64,000 nucleotides of DNA, taken from Pristimantibacillus sp052113225 (GTDB lineage: Bacteria > Bacillota > Bacilli > Paenibacillales > Paenibacillaceae). The notes beneath the pieces were generated by a model. That model worked only from the letters and a program-made list of their open reading frames with translations. It ran no database searches and was not told the origin of the DNA. Location of the stretch: contig NZ_JBFRCT010000012.1 of NCBI RefSeq assembly GCF_052113225.1, forward strand, positions 124,001 through 188,000, written 5' to 3'. Position 1 is the first letter of the stretch. Each line of letters opens with the position of its first letter. The position numbers and the translations under genes were made by a program. Shown in pieces: positions 35,151 to 42,912 of the stretch.

Positions 35151-35420
35151 TAAGTTCGACCATTCAGAGGAACACCCAGAATCAGAGAGTATATCAAAGA
35201 TCTGATCCTCTTTGAACGATCGGTTTGGTTAGATATGGCGGGAAATGAATGCAACGGGAAATTGCATACGAGCTTAGAGCGGGGATTACTATAATGGTTT
35301 TTTTGATATAAAAAATTATGAAGATGGTGTCATATACGAAGGTGCATAATACTTTGTTCCACTACCATGAAAGAACGAATTAACTTTAATGATCTGTGGT
35401 GCACAATGAGATGCATGGAT
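35151..35420. other. Gene-poor stretch with decayed coding sequence
   Basis: No intact gene is seen. Short open pieces such as GDYYNGFFDIKNYEDGVIYEGA (about 35276-35350, plus strand), interrupted by stops, look like the remains of a small accessory gene, possibly an immunity-type protein. A small hairpin (TGCAA/TTGCA) lies near 35250. Confidence 0.3.
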
Positions 35421-35439
35421 GGCTAACGGGAGACGTTAG
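35421..35439 (+). repeat. 19-bp repeat, first copy
   Basis: GGCTAACGGGAGACGTTAG. The arms CTAACG and CGTTAG can pair around GGGAGA-type bases. The second copy at 35720-35738 differs at one base. The two copies flank the CPCC-type pseudogene. Confidence 0.6.
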
Positions 35440-35464
35440 TGAAATTTACTGTGGAGGATTAAAC

Positions 35465-35724
35465 GTGCATATTTTCCAGGTTTGTGGATTCAAAAGACTC
35501 GAAACATTCCAGTATTATGACACTGGGTACCTACTTTTGTAAGTTGTGACTGCTGTGATTTTGAGTCATGCCTTGATGATATGGATCAAGGATATATGTT
35601 TGAGACATATCGAGAGAAGTGGATTAACGGTGGAGCCCTGTGGTCATGGACAAAAACAAAACCAGATGGATGGAATAAAGAAATGGCTTATCAACAATTA
35701 AGAAACATAAAGTCATTGGGCTAA
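35465..35724 (+). pseudogene. Frameshifted CPCC-type zinc-ribbon protein
   Basis: A GTG at 35465, seven bases after GGAGG, opens VHIFQVCGFKRLETFQYYDTGYLLL and stops at 35542. In another frame the protein continues as WVPTFVSCDCCDFESCLDDM, QGYMFETYREKWINGGALWSW and TKTKPDGWNKEMAYQQLRNI to the stop at 35722-35724. Joined, this matches the Cys-rich CPCC family (CPxCGxxxL...CxCCxFE.G.DD...T.E.YR..WI..G). The family is common beside polymorphic toxins and in mobile elements, possibly as immunity proteins. One base is missing or extra at about 35520-35545; a sequencing error is possible. Confidence 0.65.
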
Positions 35725-35738
35725 CGGGAGACGATAGT
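35720..35738 (+). repeat. 19-bp repeat, second copy
   Basis: GGCTAACGGGAGACGATAG, identical to the copy at 35421 apart from one base. It overlaps the stop of the CPCC pseudogene and the damaged 3' end of the integrase gene, so recombination between the repeats may have placed this gene here. Confidence 0.6.
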
Positions 35739-36452
35739 CGAATAAACAATCTGTGCGGATTCCGGCAAAATATCCGTTGACCGTTTGACTGTGTTTGCCT
35801 TAGAATTGGTTTCATTTAGAAACGACAATTCATATCTATTTAAGAGGTTACCACTAGCCCATTGATCAGGGATCTCACTCAGTTCTGCTTCTCGCTCAGC
35901 GTGTAATAATCGTAATTCAGTAAGGACAGATTCAGATAACGCGATCTTTCGCGGTTTACCATTTTTAGGAGCTTTGATAACAGGTTCACCAACCTTCATA
36001 TGAGGGATAGCCTGTGTAATGTATAGATGTCTTAACTCCAGATTGATTTTAGACCACTCTAGCCCGGCAATCTCGCTACGACGCATACCGGTGGTGACTG
36101 CTAAAGTAATGATTGTTCTGAACTGCAGAGATTCTCTAGAGAGGGCTTCAAACAATTGCTTTATTTCCGTTTCATTATAAACCTCCATTTCTTTTACATC
36201 ATCCTCTTTCGGTTTCTTAATTCCTCTCATAGGATTATCCACTATGACTTTCCATTCGACTGCTTTAGTAAAGATGCTCTTTAAGACACGATAGTTATAG
36301 ACTAAACTGGCTGATTTTAAAGGGCCGGAGCCATCCAGTCTGGCGTTTGGTTGGCGAAGAGAGTCCAAGAAATTCAGAATGTGCATCGTGGTGATTTGTT
36401 CCATATATAAATGACCAAAATAAGTGGATCTCCGTCTCCAAAGTAGTTTCAA
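35721..36452 (-). pseudogene. Tyrosine integrase remnant, both ends lost
   Basis: The frame carries YFGHLYMEQITTMHILNFLDSL and VYNYRVLKSIFTKAVEWKVI (core-binding domain), then TTGMRRSEIAGLEWSKINL with the first catalytic Arg, and KNGKPRKIALSE with the catalytic Lys strand. The His-x-x-Arg and nucleophilic Tyr regions are absent; sequence after WASGN is unrelated and runs through the 19-bp repeat. At the other end the N-terminal arm-binding domain is missing and the frame overlaps another gene. It was presumably the integrase of this element and cannot be active. Confidence 0.8.
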
Positions 36453-36783
36453 TATCTGATATTGAAAGCATTAGACGTTGAATATTACATAATTCAAGAT
36501 GATGACTGGATCCCTTCATTGTTTTCGTTATGTATTTCTCCAGTGATGGAAGGTATATACCGAATTGATTTTTCTTATCCGGATGACGCACATAAACATT
36601 GTCAGGGACAGTTAATGCTAATACCTCTGATTCAATCTCTTCGAAAGTAAACCGCTCAAATGGTGTTTCTAAATCAATATAGATCGTTTTACTCCAGTCG
36701 AAGGAGAAGTGATTAATCATCATCCAAAGCGGAAAAAGTAGATTGTTCTCGGTATCTAGGTCATATAGTACTGAAATTTTCAT
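36430..36783 (-). CDS. Uncharacterised protein, probably truncated at its C terminus
   Basis: About 118 residues that look coding (MKISVLYDLDTENNLLFPLW, IYIDLETPFERFTFEEIESE, NVYVRHPDKKNQFGIYLPSL). The same frame runs on to 36295 but from about 36430 it overlaps the integrase frame, so the natural C terminus has probably been replaced at the junction. I do not recognise the family. An AAGGAG lies 13-14 bases before the ATG, which is long. It lies between the ImmA-like and integrase remnants on the same strand. Confidence 0.5.
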
Positions 36784-36840
36784 TGGGTATAGGTTACTCC
36801 TTTTTTGTTCTCTAGCTGCTTATTCAACTGACCGAGAAAC

Positions 36841-37162
36841 TTACGCGTACTTCATAGCAGAAGGAGAGAATGCTGCGCGTAGGTTTTGATCCTGACGTTC
36901 CTTATTAATGCGTCCAAGGATTTGCTTGATGCAAGCTAGGTGGCATAGTTCATGGAAAAATGCGAGACGCTGCTCGTATTCTTCAAAATGAAAAAATGAT
37001 TTTGGTTTCGCCTTCAGTATAAGCAATGAATGTATTGAAGATGGTAGCCATTTTATCGATATTAAGATCAGAAGCAGTATAAACACCATTTTCTTTATAA
37101 ACTTTATTGATCCTATCCTCCATATCAGTTGGTTTGTATAACTCAAGATTGAAAAAATGCAT
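36841..37162 (-). pseudogene. ImmA/IrrE-type metallopeptidase, frameshifted
   Basis: From ATG 37162 (AGAGGAA just upstream) the frame reads MHFFNLELYKPTDMEDRINK and SDLNIDKMATIFNTFIAYTEG. It then shifts near the A-rich run at about 36985-37000 into a second frame with EEYEQRLAFFHELCHLACIK, the HExxH zinc site, ending at 36841. The joined protein has the layout of ImmA/IrrE peptidases, which cleave the phage-type repressor ImmR in ICEBs1-like elements. The expected C-terminal extension is also short. A base-call error in the homopolymer is possible. Confidence 0.65.
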
Positions 37163-37248
37163 GTGTATTCCTCTTAGGTAAGCTATATTCATCATCAGTC
37201 AAAGACTGGTTATTCATTAATAATCACCTCAATGATGATCATGTACAG

Positions 37249-37271
37249 AATACTTGTTCTCATCAAGTATT
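37249..37271. promoter_or_regulatory. Operator-like palindrome upstream of the ImmA-like remnant
   Basis: AATACTTG-TTCTCAT-CAAGTATT is a perfect 8-bp inverted repeat with a 7-base spacer, in the divergent region between the ImmA-like remnant and the 60-aa gene. Phage-type repressors bind such dyads; no repressor gene remains in the element. The rest of 37196-37434 is AT-rich with no intact gene. Confidence 0.4.
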
Positions 37272-37434
37272 AGGAATATATTAAAATTGCACGAATTCAG
37301 GAGTCCAAATCACGCCTGATTTATATATCTATGCTGATGTTCCTGAAGGAGGAAGGATTTTATTTGCTAATACTATGATAGAATTGCTATAGTAAAATAT
37401 TGTATATGATCATATTTTGCTTGGGGGTAATTAT

Positions 37435-37617
37435 ATGGATTTTTCAAGTTTCTTTAGCGATGTAAGCTCTGGAATTGTTCTGATGCTAATTTCGTTTTTC
37501 ATAGGGGGAGCCTGTGGAGTAGGAGGTACTTTTCTTGTAGTTAATAAAAATAAAACGACCCAAAAGATTAATCAACGCGGCGGAGAAGGAAATCGAGCGA
37601 GTATTCACAATAAATAG
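37435..37617 (+). CDS. 60-aa membrane protein with C-terminal Q-x-GG-x-GN motif
   Basis: One hydrophobic helix (GIVLMLISFFIGGACGVGGTFLVV, about residues 13-36) is followed by a basic cytoplasmic stub and a terminal motif KINQRGGEGNRASIHNK (residues 44-60). The next gene carries a closely related motif near its N terminus. GGGGG lies 8 bases before ATG 37435; the frame extends a little upstream to an ATG at 37417, which would swallow that site. No known family recognised. The 24-base gap to the next gene suggests one operon. Confidence 0.7.
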   Translation: MDFSSFFSDVSSGIVLMLISFFIGGACGVGGTFLVVNKNKTTQKINQRGGEGNRASIHNK

Positions 37618-37641
37618 TGATTCGTAGCAGGGGGGTGAATC

Positions 37642-39006
37642 ATGGTGTTTGGATTATCAAAAATGAAGAACAAAATCCTTCAATTCGGAGGAAGTGGGAA
37701 CACTTCGTATATAGATAATCGCCAACTAACAGTAGTCAATACGATGCATGAGCAGTTTGCACGGATGAAGATGAATGGCGATTACGAGGGAATAGCTAAA
37801 TTTATGTTGGATTTTAGTCGACAGATAGAAACAACTCATCCTCTTTATCCAGATTACCGTTATAAAGTTCAGGAAACTAGTCGGGGGCTGTTTTTCTATC
37901 ACGAACCATTAAACCCTGATGCTGCCGAGCGTTTACCCTTAAGCTATAATATTTCTCTAAGAGTAAAAAAAGATGCTCATAGTGGGAATAAATCACTCGG
38001 TGAACTATTTCAAACTGCTATGATTAGACAACAAAATATAGAAATAGATGTTTTATCCCTGCAAGCATTAATCGGTGGTAGACCGGTAGATACGCCGCTT
38101 CTTCAAGACCATATTGAAGGAAACGAGTGGGTGATAGCTCCTCCGGAACGTCCTGAACCCTTAAAATTATCTCTAATTGTCACAACGCAATCTGGGGATA
38201 CAGAAACCATACTCCCTTATATCGAGTTGGGTATTACTGATCTTGATGAGGAGTTTAAATGTTATGTATTAAATAATAATAGACAAATAAGGGCCAAAAT
38301 TTTTATTGAGATGCGCATACCAATGGAGTGGAGTTATGATGAATATGGTCGTGCACGTGGAACATCGAATCTTAAGCTAAAAATCAACCCGCTTTTTGAG
38401 AAAGATGTAGAAGCTAACTTCCGATTTTTGAAATTCTTTAATCATTCAGAAAGCGCGGAAAAAATCACTTTTATGAATCTAGAAACTAACTCTTACTTTT
38501 TTGTTGCAGATCGATTCCAATTGGAGCCAGTCTCTTCGGATCTAGGAGAAAACCTGCGTATACTGGAACAACTGTATGCACTGGAACAGTATTTTAATGT
38601 CCAGTTTTGTCTTCCCAACGATAAGATGACTGCAGATGATCGGAAAAACATCAAGATTTTAGACTGCATCCGAACTAAAAATCCAATTAAATTTGTAATC
38701 AATGATATTAAATTGCAGGTTGAAGGAAAACAAGGATTAAAGAACCTATTTGAAAAAGTCAAAGACGGTAAAATTAATGGTTTATCATTAGTTCAAGAGA
38801 AAGATGGTTCTTATGGACTTGATGTATTAGGTACACGTGTTTCATTACCTTTTTTGAAAGATGAAATTGTACCTAAAGAACTTCGAGTAAAGAATATCAA
38901 CGCTCTTCGTAGGAAGTTGGAGAGCACTGCTGATGATGAGGTGGTTCCTATAGAATTAATTCCTCTCGGAGATCGTGAAGTACAACAATGGTACAGATTG
39001 CCTTGA
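37642..39006 (+). CDS. 454-aa protein of unknown function, partner of the 60-aa membrane protein
   Basis: Residues 11-27 read KILQFGGSGNTSYIDNR, matching the C terminus of the preceding small protein at nine positions. After it comes a helical stretch (MHEQFARMKMNGDYEGIAKFMLDFSRQIE) and then a long, mostly beta-type body (PLKLSLIVTTQSGDTETILPYIELGI, FLKFFNHSESAEKITFMNLE, SYFFVADRFQLEP). No catalytic motif, membrane segment or known domain was recognised. GGGGGTGA lies just before the ATG. Its setting beside a NACHT gene suggests a defence role, which is only inference. An intrinsic terminator follows. Confidence 0.75.
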   Translation: MVFGLSKMKNKILQFGGSGNTSYIDNRQLTVVNTMHEQFARMKMNGDYEGIAKFMLDFSRQIETTHPLYPDYRYKVQETSRGLFFYHEPLNPDAAERLPLSYNISLRVKKDAHSGNKSLGELFQTAMIRQQNIEIDVLSLQALIGGRPVDTPLLQDHIEGNEWVIAPPERPEPLKLSLIVTTQSGDTETILPYIELGITDLDEEFKCYVLNNNRQIRAKIFIEMRIPMEWSYDEYGRARGTSNLKLKINPLFEKDVEANFRFLKFFNHSESAEKITFMNLETNSYFFVADRFQLEPVSSDLGENLRILEQLYALEQYFNVQFCLPNDKMTADDRKNIKILDCIRTKNPIKFVINDIKLQVEGKQGLKNLFEKVKDGKINGLSLVQEKDGSYGLDVLGTRVSLPFLKDEIVPKELRVKNINALRRKLESTADDEVVPIELIPLGDREVQQWYRLP

Positions 39007-39044
39007 ATGGATTGAAGTAACCCTGCGGTAGAACCCACTAAATA

Positions 39045-39077
39045 AATCACGTACCATTTAACAGGTACGTGATTTTC
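39045..39077 (+). terminator. Terminator of the two-gene unit
   Basis: ATCACGTACC and GGTACGTGAT form a perfect 10-bp stem with an 8-base loop, followed by TTTTCTTTT. Confidence 0.88.
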
Positions 39078-39081
39078 TTTT

Positions 39082-39099
39082 GGTGGACAATTGCTGGAC
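39082..39099 (+). repeat. Tandem GGTGGAC-type repeats inside the right end
   Basis: GGTGGAC at 39082 and GCTGGAC at 39093, with the same 11-bp period as the pair near the left end, and the shared context GGTGGACAATTG. Confidence 0.45.
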
Positions 39100-39159
39100 A
39101 AATATATTCAACTCGCAAATTCAAAATAGATAAAATACCTATAGAATATGGGATTACCA

Positions 39160-39202
39160 AAAAAAATCGGACGCTCATTTCTGAGCGTCCTTTCATGGGA
39201 GA
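39160..39202 (+). repeat. Right 43-bp direct repeat (attR) with terminator hairpin
   Basis: Identical to 32117-32159, including the 9-bp hairpin. Beyond it, up to the rsmD start at 39429, no gene is supported; only an open frame without ribosome site and a short CTTA/TAAG stem region are seen. Confidence 0.85.
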
Positions 39203-39428
39203 GGAGAAACCGGACGAAGAGCTTATGGGGAAACGTAAGTCTTCTCCGCGGTTGTCTACGGCATCTTCCGACGCCGATGATTTTATTTTGTCCGCTTTGT
39301 GGGGGATTATACATTTTGCGGAAAAAAATAATTATTGCCCTTTCACAAGCAGCTTTCAGGTGCCTTTATAATCCAAGGGAAAGTGTGGTACGATAGGCAT
39401 CGACAGTAGAGGAAGGGAGCAATATGCA

Positions 39429-40019
39429 GTGAGAGTCATTGCGGGAGCGGCAAAAGGCCGCACGCTAAAGGCGGTACCAGGTATGAATACGCGACCTACG
39501 ACCGATAAGGTGAAGGAAGCGATATTCAGCATGATTGGACCGTTTTTCGACGGTGGACTAGCGCTTGATTTATTCGCAGGCACCGGTGGACTCGGTATAG
39601 AAGCTTGGAGCAGAGGCATCGAGCGGACGATCTTTATCGACCGAGAAAAAATAAGTATCGATATTATTAAATTAAATACCGAAGCGGCAGGAATGGGAAG
39701 ACATGCGGAGATATATCGTAACGATGCAGATCGGGCTGTTAAGCTGCTGGAAAAGCGCGGCATTGCCTTTTCGATCGTATTTCTCGACCCGCCTTACCGC
39801 TTAATACATATGGACGAGCTTATCGTAGATATGGCGCAGCGATCTTTGCTGGAAGATGGGGCAACGATTGTTGTAGAACATGATGCTGGTCATGAATATC
39901 CGGATCATATTGAACATTTTACATTGCTGAGAAAACAAAAATATGGCGATACGGCTGTGACTCTATACCGTTATTCGCCTGGCAGCGCAGATGGAGGAAA
40001 TACCGATGCAAATGAATGA
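39429..40019 (+). CDS. rsmD: 16S rRNA (guanine966-N2)-methyltransferase RsmD
   Basis: A 196-aa SAM-dependent methyltransferase: MRVIAGAAKGRTL at the start, the RPTTDKVKEAIFS stretch of RsmD, LDLFAGTGGLGIEAWSRG for SAM and the catalytic VFLDPPY (DPPY). It methylates G966 of 16S rRNA in the small subunit head. GTG start with GGAAGGGAG upstream. Its end overlaps the start of coaD, the usual gene pair in Firmicutes. Confidence 0.94.
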   Translation: MRVIAGAAKGRTLKAVPGMNTRPTTDKVKEAIFSMIGPFFDGGLALDLFAGTGGLGIEAWSRGIERTIFIDREKISIDIIKLNTEAAGMGRHAEIYRNDADRAVKLLEKRGIAFSIVFLDPPYRLIHMDELIVDMAQRSLLEDGATIVVEHDAGHEYPDHIEHFTLLRKQKYGDTAVTLYRYSPGSADGGNTDANE

Positions 40020-40521
40020 GCATAGCAGCCGTGTAGCTGTATATCCTGGGAGCTTTGATCCGCCAACATTAGGTCATCTTGATATCATCCGCCGCTCGGC
40101 GAAGCAGTTCGATCACTTGATTGTCGCGGTGCTTAACAATACGAGCAAAAGTCCAATGTTTACTGTAGATGAGCGCAAAGAGATGCTGCAGGAGATAACA
40201 AGCGATATTCCTAATGTGACGATCGACAGCTTCCGAGATCTGCTGGTTCGATTTATGAAATCTCGCAAGGCGAATACGATTGTGCGTGGTATCCGCTCCG
40301 TTACGGACTTTGAGTATGAGCTGACGCTTGCATCAACCAATCAATTGCTGGATGACGAGATTGAAACAATCTTCATGATGACGAATCCAAAATTCTCATA
40401 TCTTAGCTCCAGTATCGTGAAGGAAATCGCAATGTTTGGCGGATCGATATCTGTGCTTGTTCCTCCTCCAATCGAGCATCGTCTGGTTGAAAAATATAAA
40501 GAGAAGCAAGCAAAGGGCTAA
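40006..40521 (+). CDS. coaD: Phosphopantetheine adenylyltransferase
   Basis: A 171-aa nucleotidyltransferase for the fourth step of CoA synthesis. The catalytic YPGSFDPPTLGH with its TxGH motif, GIRSVTDFEYELTLASTN and the late YLSSSIVKEIA (ISSSxVR-like) are all visible. I chose ATG 40006, eight bases after GGAGG; 39991 would overlap that site and 40012 is a close alternative. It overlaps rsmD by 14 bases. Its stop overlaps the converging ylbJ end by 4 bases. Confidence 0.94.
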   Translation: MQMNEHSSRVAVYPGSFDPPTLGHLDIIRRSAKQFDHLIVAVLNNTSKSPMFTVDERKEMLQEITSDIPNVTIDSFRDLLVRFMKSRKANTIVRGIRSVTDFEYELTLASTNQLLDDEIETIFMMTNPKFSYLSSSIVKEIAMFGGSISVLVPPPIEHRLVEKYKEKQAKG

Positions 40522-41717
40522 CGTTTATCTCGAGGCGAGATAACTCTTATTGCAGCGAATATAATAGCAAGAACGGCCGCGGCCGTCAGCGTATACGGCC
40601 AGATCGACGGGAGGCCAAGTGCGGTGACGGCCTCGTATGCGTTGGACGGACGATTCAAGGTGATACCATCCTGAAGCATAGCTGCTGTTGCATCCGTTAA
40701 CTGACTAGGCAGCGAAGTCATGACGGTCTGGACGGGCTCCCACAACAAGAGGGCTAAAACAGCAGCATGTATAGCGTGAAGGAGCTTGACGCCAATAAGA
40801 GGCATCAGCTTCAAATCGGTGCCCGTAATGGCATAACCAGCTTGAAGCAGGGCGCTTATGCCGCTCCAAGCAAGAACGGCAGCAACGGCGGCGACACTTA
40901 CTGCGGTGCTTACGCCCGGACCTTGCCATATAGCAGCCGCGTATGCGCCGATATGGCTCTCTAGCAAAGCAGGCAATACCAGCTCTGCCATCCCACTTGG
41001 CAGAGCATGAACGATAAGCGGCAGGGCTAATCTGGCTACCACGGAGGCGAAGATCATGAAGCCGCCAACGATAAGAAGCTTCTGCACGCCAAATGATACC
41101 GCATCTCCAAGGGCCTTGCCGAAGCTGCGTCCATCACGGTCATGGCTTGTCACAATAGCGTTAGCCGCATTGTCGAGCAAGCTTGTCTTCTGATGACTCA
41201 AGCTTTTAGCTCGGCGTTCCCCAAATAGGGAGATCCATAATGCTGTGCATAGGGCAGACAACCATACAATAACAGCTATAAACAGGCCAAGCTCGGGACG
41301 ATGCAGGAAGCCTGCTCCAATGACAACCAGCATAAATAGTGGATTCGGCATATGAGAAAGGGCAAGCAGTCTTTGCCCTTCGCTTCTTGTGACAAGATTA
41401 TCACGGCGCAAAGTCGCAGTTGCTTCTGCACCAGCTTGATGCCCGGACAACCACCCTAATAAAAGAGGCAACGCAGCTTCTCCCGGCAATTTGAACAGCC
41501 CTCGCATGATCGGTCTAAGGAGTACGCCAAAGCCATGAATGAGGCCAAAGGCCGCAATCAGCTCGAATAGCACAAGGAAGGGCAAGAGGCCAGGGAAGAC
41601 AATATTCCACCAAATGGTCAGCCCCTGCAGAGAAGCTTGAAAGGCTTCATCCGGCTGACGAATGATTGCAGCGACCAGCAGAATGGAGATCGCTGCATAT
41701 AGAATTGTGCGAGCCAT
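40518..41717 (-). CDS. ylbJ: Sporulation integral membrane protein YlbJ
   Basis: A 399-aa protein with about eight to ten hydrophobic helices and the nucleoside-recognition (Gate) type pattern: WNIVFPGLLPFLVLFELIAAFG, LLLGWLSGHQAGAEATATL and LALSHMPNPLFML. YlbJ is needed for spore cortex formation in B. subtilis and is known only from endospore formers. It lies in its usual place between coaD and ylbL, on the opposite strand. Probably made under a sporulation sigma factor; no clear promoter was identified. Confidence 0.92.
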   Translation of the reverse strand: MARTILYAAISILLVAAIIRQPDEAFQASLQGLTIWWNIVFPGLLPFLVLFELIAAFGLIHGFGVLLRPIMRGLFKLPGEAALPLLLGWLSGHQAGAEATATLRRDNLVTRSEGQRLLALSHMPNPLFMLVVIGAGFLHRPELGLFIAVIVWLSALCTALWISLFGERRAKSLSHQKTSLLDNAANAIVTSHDRDGRSFGKALGDAVSFGVQKLLIVGGFMIFASVVARLALPLIVHALPSGMAELVLPALLESHIGAYAAAIWQGPGVSTAVSVAAVAAVLAWSGISALLQAGYAITGTDLKLMPLIGVKLLHAIHAAVLALLLWEPVQTVMTSLPSQLTDATAAMLQDGITLNRPSNAYEAVTALGLPSIWPYTLTAAAVLAIIFAAIRVISPRDKR

Positions 41718-41862
41718 ATATTCATCAACTCCAATAAGGCGGATTTTTCGATTAAGTCAGGGGATTATTCGGACAAACCGTGGTCTTTTCCATTGTACGC
41801 GCCTAGTCAAAGGGATAGACCATTGTCCATCAAGGAGGTGATATGTCATAAAAGGGTTTCGA

Positions 41863-42912
41863 TTGAGCGGAAGGACAAGGCAAGCGTTTGGAATTGTTCT
41901 TATCGCCGTGATGCTATGGGTTATTATTTATGCACCAACTCCATTAGTTATCTATGAACCGGGAATCGCGTTCGACACAAAGCCGCTCGTGCAGCTAGGC
42001 TCGGGTGGTGAACAAGCAACCCAATCGATGGAAGCGGGGGAGCGTGGTGCCTTTCTATTAACCACGATCAAGCTGACGGATGCCAAGTATTGGCAGGTTA
42101 TTGAAGCAGCATGGAAAAAGGATTTTGCTGTTTACAGCAAAGATTCGGTGATGAAGGGGAAGTCGGAGAAAGACTATCTTGATCAAATGACCCTCGATAT
42201 GCTTGCTTCACAGAACTCTGCAATCGAAGCGGCTTATATTTATGCAGGGATTCCTTATACAACGAGTACAGAGTTAGTTATTGATGGTATTGAAGGTGTT
42301 TCGAATGACTTTCAGATAGGAGATCGTATCATTCAGGTTGAGGGTCAGAAAGTGAGTAGCGTTGAGGGACTACAGTTTGCAATCAAGGAGTCAAATGAAA
42401 GAGATCTGGTTTCTTTGGTCATCCAAAGAAATGAAAAGGTCATTCCAGTTAAGATTCCCTTCCGACAAATTGAAGCGAATGTTTCAGTTGCTTTAATGGG
42501 ATCTGTACCAGGTGGAATCATATTAGGCGATTTGCATGAAGTGCACCCAACCGAACCATCCAATCAGATTACAATAAAAGCCGAAGATATCGGAGGTCCG
42601 TCCGCCGGTCTGATGTTCACGCTGCAATCTCTTAATTTATTGTTGGATAAAGATTTGACGGAAGGGCTTCGAATTGCAGGAACCGGTACGATTTCTGCCG
42701 ATGGAAGAGTGGGGGGGATCGGGGGCATTACATACAAAATTGTAGCCGCACACCAAGCAGGTGCTCAGCTATTCCTGGCTCCGGAAGTGAATTTTGCAGA
42801 AGTAACGGCCAAAGTAAAAGAACTTCACAGCGAGATGAAGGTTGTACCTGTCACCTCGCTGGAAAACGCAATAACCGCAATTCAAGATGCTGCAACTAGC
42901 TATTTTAAATAA
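41863..42912 (+). CDS. YlbL-type membrane-anchored PDZ/Lon-like serine protease
   Basis: A 349-aa protein: an N-terminal helix (AFGIVLIAVMLWVIIYAPTPLVIYEPG), a PDZ domain (VSNDFQIGDRIIQVEGQKVSS, about residues 145-205) and a Lon-type S16 domain with the catalytic Ser in GGPSAGLMF and Lys in GITYKIVAAHQAG. B. subtilis YlbL degrades envelope or division proteins. The start is odd: an ideal AAGGAGGTGAT precedes ATG-TCA-TAA at 41843, and the real frame can begin only at TTG 41863 or a non-standard codon. A lost base may hide an ATG start at 41843. Confidence 0.9.
   Translation: MSGRTRQAFGIVLIAVMLWVIIYAPTPLVIYEPGIAFDTKPLVQLGSGGEQATQSMEAGERGAFLLTTIKLTDAKYWQVIEAAWKKDFAVYSKDSVMKGKSEKDYLDQMTLDMLASQNSAIEAAYIYAGIPYTTSTELVIDGIEGVSNDFQIGDRIIQVEGQKVSSVEGLQFAIKESNERDLVSLVIQRNEKVIPVKIPFRQIEANVSVALMGSVPGGIILGDLHEVHPTEPSNQITIKAEDIGGPSAGLMFTLQSLNLLLDKDLTEGLRIAGTGTISADGRVGGIGGITYKIVAAHQAGAQLFLAPEVNFAEVTAKVKELHSEMKVVPVTSLENAITAIQDAATSYFK

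Larger units (their letters stand above)
32117..39202. mobile_element. Integrated AT-rich element (degraded defence island)
   Basis: The segment is bounded by a perfect 43-bp direct repeat, is much richer in A+T than either flank, and carries remnants of a tyrosine integrase and an ImmA/IrrE-type peptidase, as in ICEBs1-like elements and prophages. Its intact cargo is a NACHT ATPase gene, a 60-aa membrane protein gene and a 454-aa protein gene. It splits an ancestral junction between the secreted-protein gene and rsmD. The integrase has lost both ends, so the element is probably no longer mobile on its own. Confidence 0.75.

Noticed and set aside
36462..36650. Plus-strand frame of 62 codons in the island
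   Set aside because: It is opposite the unknown minus-strand gene, which has better coding character; no ribosome site was seen.
39195..39371. Open frame starting in the right 43-bp repeat (MGEEKPDEELMGKRKSS...)
   Set aside because: It has no ribosome site, starts inside a terminator hairpin, and is not preserved after the left copy of the repeat, where the sequence differs beyond the repeat.
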